From Bryoerythrophyllum caledonicum (taxonomy: Eukaryota > Streptophyta > Bryopsida > Pottiales > Pottiaceae), in contig OZ020517.1 in NCBI GenBank assembly GCA_963971425.1, forward strand, positions 4,156,501 to 4,220,500: a DNA stretch of 64,000 nucleotides. The letters are read 5' to 3'. Under the pieces are notes generated by a model, which was not told the origin of the DNA, ran no database searches, and worked only from the letters and a program-made list of their open reading frames with translations. A program made the translations under genes and the position numbers. Positions 47,200 through 59,633 of this stretch are shown piece by piece. Numbering within the stretch: the stretch's first letter is position 1; every line of letters begins with the position of its first letter.

Positions 47200-49010
47200 G
47201 ACGAAGCGCAAGGGCGGACCTCATGACACCCTGCAGCTTCCACCGAGGCAGACCTCAGGAGCGCAAGGGCGAACCCCCTGAAACCCGAAGAGCGAAACTC
47301 CCGAAGATCTTACCAGCGAAGGACGACAGGCGGAAGGTGGAGCCCGAACGCGTACCAACACAGGCGGACAGGCTCAAGGCGGAATCCTGGGAACGCGTAC
47401 CAACACAGGCGGACAGGCTCGAGGCGGAATCCTGAGAACGCGTACTAACACAGGGCGGAAGGCTAAAGGCGGAACCCTGGGCGCACCAACAAGGACAGGC
47501 TCGAGGCGGAATCCTGAGAACGCGTACTAACACAGGGCGGAAGGCTAAAGGCGCAACCCTGGGCGCACCAACAAGGACAAGCTCGAGGCGAAATCCTGGG
47601 AACGCGTACCAACACAGGGCGGAAGGCTAAAGGCGGAACCTTGGGTGCACCAACAAGGACAGGCGGAGGGCGGAACTTCCGAGAGCTTACCAAGGAAGGC
47701 GGAAGACTAAAGGCGGAGCCCGAACGCACACCATTAGGGCGGACAGGCTAAAGGCAGAACTCCTGAGAACGCGCACTGTGAAGGCGGACAGGCTTATCAC
47801 AAGATCCAAGGGTACACCAGCGAGGAAGGCGGAAGGTGGAGCCCCGCACGCGCACCACAAAGGCGGAACCCTGGAGAGTCCACCAAAGAGCACCAGCGAA
47901 GACAGGCGGAGGGCGGAACTCCTGGGACCGCGCACTGCAAAGGTGGACAAGCTCAGCACAAGACCAGGGTGCACCAACAAAGAAGGCGGAGGGAGGAACC
48001 CTGTTAAGTCCACCAAGGGTGGAGGACGACTCCGGAGGAGCATAGGTCCGGCGTAGTGGACAAACAGAAAGCGGAACTCCCGAGAGCTTACCGACCTAGG
48101 CGGAAGACTAAAGGCGGAATTCCCGAGCACGCACCTGTGAGGGCGAGCCTCCCGAGCAAGCCTGGAGTGTTCACCCCGGGCGGAGGAGCGCAGGTCCGAC
48201 ACGGTGGACAGGAGGAAGTCGAAACTCGGGAACGCACACCACTAGGCGGACCGGCTAAAGGCGGAACTTCCAAGCACAAACCTGCGAGGGAGGGAAGAAC
48301 TCCCGAGAGCTTACCAGCATAGGCGGAAGGCGGAAGACTAAAGGCGGAACTCTGAAGTGTTCACCAAGGGCGGGGGAGCGCAGGTCCGGCACGGTGGACA
48401 GGAGAAAGGCGGAACTCCCAAGCGCCAAGCCCCGAGGGCGGAGGTCAACCCCGGAGGAGCTTATCAACGAAGGTGGACAGGCTGAGCGTGAAGCCCGAAG
48501 GCGCACGAGCGACGACAGGCCGAAGAGCAGACCTCCTGAGAGCTTAGCAACATAGCCGGAAGGCGGAGGGCAGAGCTCCCGAACGCACACCACCAGGTGA
48601 ACAGGCTGCACACGAGGCACCTGAGAAGGCGAAACTCGGGGAGGATTAACCAAGGGCAAGGGGGGGTCAACTCCGGAGGAGCGTACCAACGAAGGAGGAC
48701 AGGTGGAAGAGCAGACCTCCCGAGAGCTTAGCAACATAGCCGGAAGGCAGAGGGCGGAGCGCCCGAACGTACACCACCAGGTGAACAAGCTGCGCACGAG
48801 GCACCTGCGAAGGTGGAACTCATGGAGGGTTAACCAAGGGCAAGGGGGGATCAACTCCGGAGGAGCGTACCAGCGAAGGAGGACAGGCGGAAGGCGGAGT
48901 TCCTGAACGCGCACCACTAAGGCAGACTAGAGGAAGGCAACAACCTGGAGGGTACACCATGAGGACGGAAGGCGGAACCTGGGAGGGAGCCACTGAACAA
49001 AAATAGTAGG
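47200..49010 (+). repeat. GC-rich minisatellite slot 1 of element C
   Basis: Long imperfect tandem region built on motifs such as AGGCGGAACCCTGGG, GGAACGCGTACCAACACAGG and CGGAAGGCTAAAGGCGG. Units vary in length. No gene called; frames on both strands look repeat-derived. Confidence 0.75.
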
Positions 49011-49015
49011 GAGAA

Positions 49016-51007
49016 ATGGCGACCGGTTCCTCCTCACACATGGCCATTTGCCCGGCCATCCCCAAGGATCCCCTTGAGCTCACGGGGCTCAAGGAGGACC
49101 TCCTGCGCATGGGTTGCCTCTCTTTGCTTGAGTTTTGTTGGAGTTTTTGTGTTGATTCTACCGTAGAGGAGATGCGGAGGAACCCACTACCTCAACCGGA
49201 GGGGGACAGCATCCGTGCTTGTCCCGATAGGTGGACCATGGGTAGGTGGCAAGAGGTATATGAGTTTCCACGTCAAGGAGGAGGATGGACTAGCTTGAGG
49301 AAGGAGGAGTACGCCAAGGGATGTTTTAGCACTAAGGATGCCAAGAACGGCTACTCATTACAGGATTGCTCAGACCCGCGGGCCAAACGGGTCTTTGCCT
49401 TCCTCGTGCCCATCCTACACCCCGAGAAGCCCTCCCGAATCACGGTCACCCTTGCCAACACCGTGTATGGAGCTTTCCTGGGGGAGAGGATAGTGAATTG
49501 GGCCATTATCGTGAGAGAGGTGGTGCTCAGGTTGGTGAAGGGCATCAACAACGCCAAGCGGTCCCCCCACTGTCCCTTCTTGATCCATCTCTACCACCAC
49601 TTCAAGGAGACCACTCCGGAAAAGGACATCACGTATGGGACTCAGCTCATGTTGAAGAAGTTCGAGGGGACCAAGTCGGAGCCAGAGCCAGGCTCTGAGG
49701 GAGGAAGCAGTGCCCCGCGGTCGGAGAAGGAGGCGTTACCACCGCCCAAGCGCCAGAGACCGAGGCAGGGAGGAGCTCCTGCCACCAGGCCATTCGTGCT
49801 GCAGCCACTAGACCAGCACAACCGGAGGTAAGACTTACCCAGCCTCTGAATTAATCGAGGCCCTTTGAGTGTATGTGGAAGACATAGATAGGACTTTGGG
49901 GCACGTTAGTGGTTTGGTGGGCAACCCTCCATGGGAGGGATTGATTGCTGCGGTCAAGGAGAGAGTTGGAGGGGCGGGAGACCTTCGCCTCATGGAGCAG
50001 AGGGTACACCGGCTCACCATGGACGTGAGAAGATGAAGAATAGGGCGTTGGAGGCAGAGGGGGCTTGCAAAGAGGCTCTCCTACAAGCCAATGCCTCGGC
50101 GGCTGCGTTACAACAGGTGGAGAACGCATTACACTTCCCAGCGAATGCGGTTGCCAAGGCCAAGATGTTTGATGCCAAGTTGGAGAGAGATGGCCATGTC
50201 TCCAGCAAACGGGTGATTGCGTTTATGGTGGAGCAGACCGTCAAGTTGAAAGAGGCTTATGCTAACATGAGGGTGTTGGTGGGCAACCTCACCCACATTC
50301 TCCCCAAGGTTGGGGAGGATCTTGGCAGTTCGGGCAAGGATGCAGATTCGGAGTCCGATACGAACTCGGATGGGCAAGGTTTGGGTGGCCAAGACAAGTC
50401 AAAGGAGGTGGTTGATCTTGATAGCCCAGACCTTCCACCACGAGCTCCAGTGGTGGTAGTTGCTGCATGCCCTTCCCCTTTGGAGATCACCACTCAGGCA
50501 CAAATCGGTTGGAAGGAGGGCACGGGTGTCACGGGGGAGCCTTCATCCAAGGTTGGTCCCCACACCCTACCTCTTGGGGACCCCGTTCGCGACACGTCAA
50601 TCATGACGCCTTTGCCTATTGTACCTCACCCAGGGAGGTCCACGAGTGAGAGCTCCGCTTACTTGCACCTTCTGGTATCTGCGAAGGACAAGTCCGGACC
50701 CCTCGCTGCGGAAAAGGTCTTCACCGCGACTCCAAGCCCGGTACCTGCCTTCACGACCCGACCGGAGCTTCACCCGATCACTACTTCTGTGTTGCTCACT
50801 CCAGGAGGACCGGAGGGCTTCTGGACTTCGAGAGAGACCCTCCCTCGTGCGTCCGTGTCCGGACCGGCTTCCTCGTTGTCCGCAGATTTGTTATTTCCCT
50901 TGGCAACTCTTGCGAAGGCCGCCTCCAAGTCGACCTCGAGCCGGACTGCCAAGAAGCGGAAGAGGAAGGAAGAGAAGAAAAGACTTGAGGAGTCGACCCG
51001 GCAGTAG
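49016..51007 (+). CDS. gag-like protein region of element C (fossil)
   Basis: The first frame (49016-49831) encodes the helical gag-like domain with W-T-M-G-R-W-Q-E-V-Y and C-P-F-L-I-H-L-Y-H-H-F. The second (49931-51007) encodes the coiled-coil, acidic and Ser/Pro-rich part ending K-K-R-K-R-K. In A and C the two parts lie in close order and may form one protein or two. Function is unknown; particle or nucleoprotein assembly is a guess from the resemblance to gag. Confidence 0.65.
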
Positions 51008-52387
51008 GGTTAGTATCTTAGTTTATAGGTCACTGTTCATTCGCGGACTAGGCCCCAGTTTGACTTTGGAGTTTGACTTGTTTTGCCTTGGGAGTTGTGT
51101 TTAGATGCCTTTTGACTTGGCGTTGAGTTGGTGGGATGACGGCTGCGCCGTCAAGGGTAGTTAATGCCACCATGTTTAGTTAGATGGCATCTCTTGATTT
51201 GGACGTTAGTATGTGTTTGCTGCAGTATAAGTGGGGAGCCCCTTGGCACCTCTCTTCACTGCTTGTTGTGTGTATTTACTTTCAGTTTGAATTCTAAACC
51301 TACACTCTCAAAAAACCTTCCACGGTTGGAGAGCTCGGATTGCATACGTGATTGCGAGTGCCATTTCAAGTAGTCCACTCCTCAAGTCTATACTAACCAC
51401 CGAAGTTGTCGTTTCCTTGTTCCATCAACTAGAGTTAGTCGTGTGGATGGGAATAACAGGTGAGATGGCTAGGGGATTAGTCGGACGTGACTCTAACTCT
51501 AACTCGTGCAATTGTTTCCTTGTTCCATCAAGTAGAGTTAGTCCGGGTGGATGGGAATAACATGTGAAATTGTACGGGTTCAAGGAAGGACAAGGGGGGA
51601 GTGACCGGTGAGGGAGGAGTCTTGGTGCGCCTTGTGTGACCTATCAGTGGCGGATGTAGCCGATTGTGAGGGCGTAGTCAGATTCCTGCTACACTAACCT
51701 TTGGTCGGATGGTTGAGTCGTAAGGAGCATTAACTTACCTTAAAACATTAAGTCTAATTTCAGTCTTCTCCTTTGTGCGGATGTCTATTGGTAAGGACTG
51801 ACCCAAAAACCATGGGTTAAGGATTGAATAGGACCTGGTTAGATCCCTTGTGCGGATGTCTATGCGGATACAACTAGGACCTACTCTAACAGCTCGGGTT
51901 ACCTTGAGGGAAGGACGGAAAGCTAACTAACCCCCCTTTGTGCGGATGTCTATTGGAGGTGAGGGAGGAAGGACGTCGTCCTCTGAAGGAAAGGAGTAGA
52001 GTCTATGGTCCCTTGTGCGGATGTCTATGTGGACCCTCTAGATAAAGCTCTTTTAGCCATTTCGAGGTAAAGGAAGGACTACTAATCCAGATGGTAGGTA
52101 GGTAAAACTACGTGGCCGCCACGAGAATTACACAAGTCCTAGAGGCCAAGGGCCTAACTCCCCCCTTAACGGGGGAAATATAGTGAAACCACAACCATCC
52201 CAAGTTAGAAGTAGCAGTCGATAGAATAGGAGGAAGGAAGGAAAGATGTTACTTGTGTCAAACCCCCAAAATCTCTACGAGTCCACGGAGAAATCGTCCG
52301 TGGTGATATACCCCCCCTTCGGATGCTTATGATCTCCGGATGTCCATAGTATACATGGATGTATAGTTGTTCCTCCACAAGGACTAA
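51008..52387 (+). other. noncoding 3' region of element C
   Basis: Same sequence as 22287-23666 of element A with a constant offset of 28721 and only a few differences. No gene seen. Confidence 0.75.
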
Positions 52388-52760
52388 GTGGGTGTCCGCC
52401 GTGGGTGTCCGCCGTGGGTGTCCGCCGTGGGTATCCGCCGTAGGTGTCCGCCGTGGGTGTCCGCTGTGGGTGTCCGCCGTGGGTATCCGCCGTGGGTGTC
52501 CGCCATGGGTATCCGCCATAGGTATCCGCCATGGGTATCCGCCATAGGTATCCGCCGTGGATGTCCGCCATGGGTGTCCGCCGTGGGTATCTGCAGTAGG
52601 TATCCGCCGAGGATGTCCGCCGTGGGTGTCCGCCGTGGGTGTCCGCCGTGGGTGTCCGCCGTGGGTGTCCGCCGTAGATGTCCGCCGTAGATATCCACCG
52701 TGGGTGTCTGCCGTGGGTGTCCGCCGTGGGTTTCCGCCGTGGGTTTCCGCCGTGGCTATC
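52388..52760 (+). repeat. 13-bp minisatellite of element C, left part
   Basis: About 28 units of GTGGGTGTCCGCC and variants. Interrupted by the element at 52761-54366. Confidence 0.9.
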
Positions 52761-54366
52761 TGTAGAGCCAAAATGACAAAAATAGTTTTTTTCCGAAAAT
52801 TAAGTGTAAAAAGGGTTGTAGATATATGAAGAATCAAAAAATTAATGATTAAGTTTACACTAAGTAGTTAATTAAGTGGAAAATACCTATTCATATCCAA
52901 GAATATGGAAATAATGGGAGAAGGGTTGAACTCGCACCCTTTGGATAGGTTGTACCTTTTCATGAATAGATATGAAGAGATGTGAAGATTTAGTGGAATT
53001 AATCTTAATGGTTAATGATAGGGAAAACCTCTTGCCAAGAGGTGTGCCTCTTGGATGTAGAGTAGAATGACTAGCTTGAATTTTTAGCATTCTTGGCCAT
53101 TACCATAGCAATTCCTTGGAGGAAGATTGGAGTGAGCCCTAGCCTTAAGTGAAAAAGCTAGTTGATGATTCTTATGATTGTAAGAATGTTTAATTTTATT
53201 AATATATATTATTAAATTTGCATATGTAAAGTCTTGTGTGTGACTTGATTAATATGTATAATTGCAATAATATTAGGTCTTCATAGAATAAATTTGACAT
53301 TGTGTTTTGTAAATGCAATTGTATGCATGAGGTATTAATTGTGAATAAATTCCTATGCATAAATGCATTATTTATTTAGATCTTCATTGTAGAAATTAGG
53401 ATATCATCCTAATTGTTTATGTGACATGAATTTGTTCGTGTTAATGAATTAAACTTAATGTATTGCATATGAGTGAAATGTGAATACTTAATATTAAAAC
53501 TTCAAGAGATTAAGTTGGGGAAAGTCCCTAACTATGTCAAAGTGACATTGTGGATGTTAAAGCAATAATTCTAAATGTGAGTGAAGCATTTAGGAGTTTA
53601 TTTGAAGTAAGAAACTTAATGCATTAATGTGCAAAATGCATATGTAGTTGATGAAAGACTTAAGTTTAAGTGTGGAAACTTAAGCATTAAGACATAAGGC
53701 GGGAGTCTTATGCATGTGTGAATAAGAGAACTTAAGTCTAAGTGATAGAAGTTAAGTCATGCAAGTGTAAGAGTGAAGATACTCTTTTTGCATTTAAGTG
53801 TTAAGGACTAATAGATAGGTTAGACTTAAGTCAAGTCTTAGAGTAGAATAATTTAGAGACTTAATCTAACTTGTGGGTTGTTTGAGTCTAACACTTGTGA
53901 TGAATATGTGAGTACGTGAACCGTGGGACGTACGTGAGAAGTGGAGCGAATTGCACGAGGTAAATTTGTGAATTCTAATGGATTTAATTAAGGAACTAAC
54001 AATGAGTGCAATGGATAGTATCCATGAGCCGAAGATGGCAAAAGTCTAGGAAACTAACTACGTGCATATTCATAATTAATTAAAGAGCAAGGCTCTTTAG
54101 AGGAGCAAGGCTCTATCCTAGCACTTAATCCTTGGGATTAATACCTTAAGAGTGGAATGCTAAGAGTGAGGCATTTTAAGGCTTAATTCTCTAAAAATGA
54201 GTGCATAAACTTAAGTCATTTAATAGAAGATAGCTTTTGGGCATACAATTAGAGGCAAACTACTTAACAGTTGACGCTAGACCATCTCGGGAATGAATTT
54301 AGAGTCTAGGGAAGATTGTGTGTGAGTCTTGGGTGTTTTGTGAGTTGACCCATTTTAAACCTTACA
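52761..54366. mobile_element. 1.6-kb solo-LTR-like element in the minisatellite (fossil)
   Basis: Starts TGTAG and ends TTACA. Flanked by CTATC (52756-52760) and GTATC (54367-54371), a 5-bp duplication with one difference. AT-rich, with no coding region. TG...CA ends and a 5-bp duplication fit a solo LTR; another short non-autonomous element is possible. Confidence 0.6.
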
Positions 54367-56143
54367 GTATCCGCCGTGGGTATCCGCCGTGGGTGTCCGA
54401 TGTGGGTATCCGCCGTAGGTATCTTCCGTGGGTGTCCGCCGTGGGTGTCCGCCGTGGGTTTCCGCCGTGGGTATCCGCCGTGGGTATCCACCGTGGGTGT
54501 CCGCCGTGAGTGTCCGCCGTGGGTATCCGCTGTGGGTATCCGCCGTGGGTGTCCGCCGTGGGTGTCTGGCGTGGGTTTCCGCCGTGGGTATCCGCTGTAG
54601 GTGTCCGTCGTGGGTGTCCGCCGTGGGTCTCCGCCGTGGGTATTAGCCGTGGGTATCTGCCGTGGGTGTCCGCCGTGGGTATCCGCCGTGGGTTTCCGCC
54701 TTGGGTTTCCGCCGTGGGTGTCCGCCGTGGGTATCCGCCGTGGGTATCCGCCGTGGATGTCCGCCGTGGGTGTCCGCCGTAGATATCCGCCGTGGGTGTC
54801 CGCCGTGGGTGTCCGCCGTAGGTTTCCGCCGTGGGTGTCCGCCGTGGGTTTCCGCCGTGGGTATCCGCTGTGGGTATCTGCCGTGGGTGTCCGCCGTGGG
54901 TGTCCGCCGTGGGTCTCCGCCGTGGGTATCAGCCGTGGGTATCTGCCGTGGGTGTCCGCCGTGGGTGTCCGCCGTGGGTATCCGCCGTGGGTTTCCGCCG
55001 TGGTTTTCCACCGTGGTTTTCCACCGTGGGTATCCACCGTGGGTATCCGCCGTGGATGTCCGCCGTGGGTGTTCGCCGTAGATATCCGCCGTGGGTGTCC
55101 GCCGTAGGTGTCCGCCGTGGGTGTCCGCCGTGGGTCTCCGCCGTGGGTATCCGCCGTGGGTATCCGCCGTGGGTGTCTGCCGTGGGTGTCCGCCGTGGGT
55201 ATCCGCCGTGGGTATCCGCCGTGGGTGTCCGCCGTGGGTGTCCGCCGTGGGTGTCCGCCGTGGGTATCAGCCGTGGGTGTCCGCCGTGGGTATCCGCCGT
55301 GGGTTTCCGCCGTGGGTTTCCGCCGTGGGTATCCACCGTGGGTGTCCGCCGTGGGTGTCCGCCGTGGGTGTCCGCCGTGGGTATCCGCCGTGGGTATCCG
55401 CCGTGGATGTCCGCCGTGGGTGTCCGCCGTAGATATCCGCCGTGGGTGTCCGCCGTGGGTTTCCGCCGTGGGTATCCGCCGTGGGTGTCCGCCGTGGGTA
55501 TCCGCCGTAGGTATCCACCGTGGATGTCCGCCGTGGGTGTCCGCCGTGGGTTTCCGCTGTGGGTATCCGCCGTGGGTATCCGCCGTGGGTGTCCGCCGTG
55601 GGTATCCGCCGTAGGTATCCACCGTGGATTTCCGCTGTGGGTATCCGCCGTAGTTATCTGCCGTGGGTGTCCGCCGTGGGTGTCCGCCGTGGATATCCGC
55701 CGTGGGTATCAACCGTGGGTATTCGCCGTGGGTGTCCGCCGTGGGTATCCGCCGTGGGTATCCGCCGTGGGTGTCCGCCGTGGGTGTCCGCCGTGGGTGT
55801 CCGCCGTGGGTGTCCGCCGTGGGTATCCGCCATGGGTATCCGCCGTGGGTTTTCGCCGTGGATGTCCGCCGTAGATATCCGCCGTGGGTGTCCGCCGTGG
55901 GTTTCCGCCGTGGGTATCCGCCGTGGGTATCCGCCGTGGGTGTCCGCCGTGGATGTTCGCTGTGGGTGTCTGCCGTGGGTATTCGCCATTGGTATCCGCC
56001 GTGGGTGTCCGCCGTGGGTGTCCGCCGTAGGTATCCGCTGTGGGTGTCCGCCGTGGGTGTTCGCCGTGGGTTTCCTCCGTGGGTTTCGGCCGTGGGTATC
56101 CGCCGTGGATGTCCGCCGTGGGTGTCCGCCGTGGGTGTCCGCC
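54367..56143 (+). repeat. 13-bp minisatellite of element C, right part
   Basis: Roughly 136 units of GTGGGTGTCCGCC, GTGGGTATCCGCC and GTGGGTTTCCGCC. Because 13 is not a multiple of 3 and the units contain no stops, long open frames appear in several phases on both strands; none is a gene. Confidence 0.95.
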
Positions 56144-56384
56144 CAAGGAAGAAAGCCTTTCCCCTCTGGTAACGGGGAAAGGTGGTTGTAGATAAGACTG
56201 AACCGTATGGTCTAACCTTTCTTTTCTTTCTTATTATGTATCTATTGTGGTTTGTTTAGTGTTGTATAGCCTTAGGACTGTTGTTAGTCGTTGTAGTTCT
56301 CGGTGATTCTCTGTGGGAATGAATACCTTAGGGTATCTTTGTATTAAGATGTGAATACTTGCCAACACGTGCTACGACATCCAT

Positions 56385-56659
56385 CCCGCCCCTTGTCGTG
56401 GAAAGCCGTACACCTCTTGCCACCTTCCCATGGTCCATCTATCCGGACAAGCCCGGACGCTATCTCCATTGGGCTCGGGTAAAGGATCTTGCCTCATCTC
56501 CTGCACGGTTGATTTCACCCAAAAACTCCAACAGAACTCCATTAGAGAAAGACATCCCATGCGAAGGACATCCTCTTTAAGCTCGGTGAGCTCAAGAGTA
56601 TCTTTGGGTATGACTGGGGTAATGTCCTTCTTCCATGATGGCACCAAGTTGGAGGCCAT
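56385..56659 (-). CDS. N-terminal gag-like part of element B/D (fossil)
   Basis: The minus-strand frame encodes the helical start (L-K-E-D-V-L-R-M-G-C-L-S-L) to W-Q-E-V-Y-G-F-P. It stops at the insertion point of element C; the C-terminal part continues at 46933 and below. Confidence 0.7.
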
Positions 56660-56689
56660 TTGATTCGGGGGCTTGATCCTCGCCTACTG

Positions 56690-57890
56690 CTCTCCTTTAA
56701 GCTGGCCCGGAGCCCCCACAAGTTGGAGTGCACAAGCTGCCTGGAGCCACCACGAGCTGGAGTGCACAAGCGGTCTGGATGCTACCACGAGCTGGAGCGC
56801 ACAAGCTGGCCCAGATCTTCTCACGAGCTGGAGTGCACAAAGCTGGCCCGGATCTACCAACACGAGCTGATGTGCACAAGGCTGGCCCGGAGATACCACC
56901 ACGAGCTGGAGTGCACAAGGCTAGCCCAGAGATACCACCACGAGTTAGAGTGCACAAAGCTGGCCCGGAGATACCACCACGAGCTAGAGTGCACAAAGCT
57001 GGCCCGGATCTACCAACACGAGCTGATGTGCAGAAGGCTGGCCCGGAGATACCACCACGAGCTGGAGTGCACAAGGTTGGCCCGGAACTCTCTTGAGCTG
57101 GAGTGCACAAAGCTGGCTCGGAGCTATCACCACGAGTTGGAGTGCACAAAGCTAGCCCGGAGATACCACCACGAGCTAGTTCAACCGGTTGAGAGTTTCT
57201 TACCTTGGCCGTGTAGTGGTCGTAAGCGGAGGTGCTCTTCACGTCTCCTTCAAGCTGTGCCAACCTCGTCTTGTGATGATCCTCCTCATGCTCTTTGTGT
57301 CCGCTGGCTGCTCCTTTGCCCTGCTTCTGGCTTCGTCCTGCTCGTGTGTATGCTGGTTCGGAGCCTCTTGAGTATGCTGGCCTGGAGCCTCTTGAGTATG
57401 CTGGCCCGGAGCCTCTCTTCACTGGATCTCGGATCCTGGTGCTCACCCACTCGCTGGACCGGTGCTCATCCTCTCGCTGGATCTCACTCGCTAGCTGGCC
57501 CGGGGCCTCGTGCTCACCCACTTCGCTGGATCTCACTCGCTAGTTGGCCTGGAGCCTCGTGCTCACCCACTCCGCTGGATCTCACTCGCTAGCTGTGCTC
57601 ACTCACTCGCTGGATCTCCCTTGCCGGCTGCTGTAATGATCCTCCTCGTCGAGCTGGCCTTTATGCCTGGTGGTCCACACCGTGGGAACCTTCCTGGTCC
57701 CTTCTCGTCCCGCTTCTTCTCACCTTCCGGGCCAGATTCGGGTCGTGTCCATCTTCCGGGCCAGATTCGGTCTCCTTCCTTCTTTCGGGCCAGATTCGGG
57801 TTTGTGCGGGTTGGCTCGGATGATGGCCTTCCTTGCCTCTTGGTCTTCTTGCGGGGTTGGGGCCCGAGGGACTGTTTTTAGACTAGAGTC
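56690..57890 (-). repeat. minisatellite slot 1 of element B/D
   Basis: From about 56700 to 57185, tandem units of about 39 bp contain CCACGAGCTGGAGTGCACAA and GGCCCGGA. A second Cys/Ser/Leu-coding-like tract follows to 57620. The sequence differs from slot 1 of A and C. Confidence 0.75.
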
Positions 57891-59318
57891 TTAGTCATAG
57901 CTCTAGGTCCCTTCTTGCTACTATTAAGGCTTTTATAAAAGCCCCGTATTCCTCATATCCTAATCTTACTTAAAGATTGATCCCGGGTGGGAATAACCTT
58001 CTAGCCTAGCTATCTTATCTAATTTTAATACCTATATGTACCTAACTAAAAAACACGAAAAATTTGTCGTACGACAACGCCGTCACTCTTGCTTTGGAGG
58101 GGATGTTCTAGTGAGAAATTATGAGAGCCTAGATTAATTATGACTGGTTTGCATGTCGGTGTATATAAATTGAAAGATCGGAATGGCTAATTCATCTTTT
58201 AATTTGCGAGGAGTTTTGAGTTGTTAGTGAAGATGGTAGAGACTCGCCATATGGCTCGTGTTCGTAGAGAGAGAGAGGCTATGGATTTGCAGCTTCAAGC
58301 CGAGGATTTTAGCGATTAGGGAGGTGTCAAGGAGAAAGGGGACAACATATCGACAACCAGCGTTGATGTAGTTTCTGACGGATTCCGTAGTCACAAGGAC
58401 TTGATGGCTCCCTGATTCGATTGCACCGACATGTTTGACATTTTTAACGACAAGGGTGTAGATTACTTTGGTTACTGTCGTGAGTATTCCGACGACGAGT
58501 GTGTCGGTGGCAGTGTTATGCGCGAAGCGGAGGACCACTAGCGATCGGAGATGGATGTGGTGGAGTCTTCCGACCTGGAGTTTGGCGATGGCGATGCGAA
58601 TCTCGAAGACGACCTCGGATTTGAGTCGGATCAAGTAGATTCATCTAAACGATGGGCGTGCGTTCATGTATGGTGGTTGCGATACTGGCTCTGATGTAGA
58701 CTCTGATATGTACGCGTCGTCTTTCTTGAAGGACCGCTAGACAGTATCCAGAGTACTCTATCTTCTGAGTAAAGATGTTCATAGTTGCCTTCCAGACCTG
58801 TATATGTTTCGTATATGGCAATTTGAAATCTTATCGTTCTTTGCTACTTGATGTTTTCAAATTTTCAATTGCACTTGAGATCATGATGGTGCAACTATTT
58901 TATTGCCCCGGACTCACCTTTCAAAGTCATGAGTTGATAGCCGCGGACTCACCTTTCAAACGCTTGCTGGATCAATCACTAGTCCACTTAGTTTCGTGGA
59001 GAGGTATATCTGCCGCTAGTTTGTGGAGAGGTGTATTTGCCGCTTTCAATGACATAAGTTGATGTGCCGCTAGTTCTCGTCTTCTACCGGTCGCAGCGGT
59101 GGACACTTCTTTTCGTTTGTTGGTGAAGCTCTCGGAGGACATGCCTTCTACCGCCATGGAAGCTCTCGCAAACCGAGGTGAGTTTCAAGAGCTGCACTTT
59201 GTGGTCTTGAAAGTCTTGTTTTTGTTGTGTTCTTGTTCGCCGTTGTTTTTTTTTTTTGGGTGGTTTGCGGCTCCGTCTTCAGAGATGCATCCAGGGCGCT
59301 TGCCGTGGAGTTCGATGC

Positions 59319-59344
59319 GTACCCTCACGTTTCCGAGAGGGTAC
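59319..59344. repeat. TACCCTC...GAGAGGGTA palindrome
   Basis: Imperfect member of the palindrome family seen at 15.0-15.3 and 38.7-39.3 kb, in the intron of the F-box-like gene. Confidence 0.75.
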
Positions 59345-59377
59345 ACTTTGAAGCTCGAGAACAAGTGCTCTTGAAGC

Positions 59378-59633
59378 AACTCCGTCAATGGAGTTGCATC
59401 CAGGGCATGGCTTGCCCTGAATGCAACTCCATTGACGGAGTTGCTTCGAAAGCGCTTGCCCTCAAACTCGTAGAAGTTCCAGGGCAAGCGCCCCGAATGC
59501 ACTCCGTCAGTGGAGTTGTATCCAGGACAAGCCATGCCCTGGATGCAAGTCCATGGAGTTGCATCCAGGGCATGCCTTTCCCTGAATGCAACTCCATTGA
59601 CGGAGTTGCTTCAAGAGCGCTTGCCTTGGAACT
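59378..59633. repeat. palindromes with GCAACTCC/GGAGTTGC and GGGCATGGCTTGCCC
   Basis: Interleaved inverted repeats: CAACTCCGTCAATGGAGTTG, CCAGGGCATGGCTTGCCCTG and variants. The block is shared with 62446-62760 across the element at 59634-62440; both sides were one cluster before that insertion. Confidence 0.8.

Larger units (their letters stand above)
46939..56379 (+). mobile_element. element C: gag-bearing element inside B/D (fossil)
   Basis: Flanked by TCCAT at 46934-46938 and 56380-56384. It starts TATCGTACC and ends GCTACGACA. The order is the same as in A: AT-rich start, minisatellite slot 1, gag-like region, noncoding part, 13-bp minisatellite (split by a 1.6-kb element), conserved tail. 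Without that insertion it is about 7.8 kb, longer than A because both minisatellites are larger. Its coding region looks more nearly whole than that of A. Confidence 0.85.
43483..58076 (-). mobile_element. element B/D: gag-bearing element, split by element C (fossil)
   Basis: It is in minus orientation. Its 3' end (TGTCGTA on the plus strand at 43483) and 5' end (GTACGACA ending at 58076) are flanked by ACGCC at 43478-43482 and 58077-58081. Its 5' half (56385-58076) holds minisatellite slot 1 and the N-terminal gag-like part. Its 3' half (43483-46933) holds the rest of the coding region, the noncoding part and a 16-bp minisatellite. Element C lies between the two halves with TSD TCCAT. Without C it is about 5.1 kb. 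It is more diverged from A and C than they are from each other, so it is probably older. It is broken at several points. Confidence 0.8.

Noticed and set aside
47255-48917. Ser/Pro/Cys-rich open frames on the minus strand
   Set aside because: They lie in a GC-rich minisatellite slot, antisense to the element, and their sequence follows the repeat units.
52388-56143. Possible CRISPR-like array
   Set aside because: Units are contiguous 13-mers without unique spacers, in a eukaryotic transposon.
54306-56191. Very long open frames (up to about 470 codons) on both strands
   Set aside because: They come from a stop-free 13-bp repeat read in several phases; no start context, domain or codon bias.
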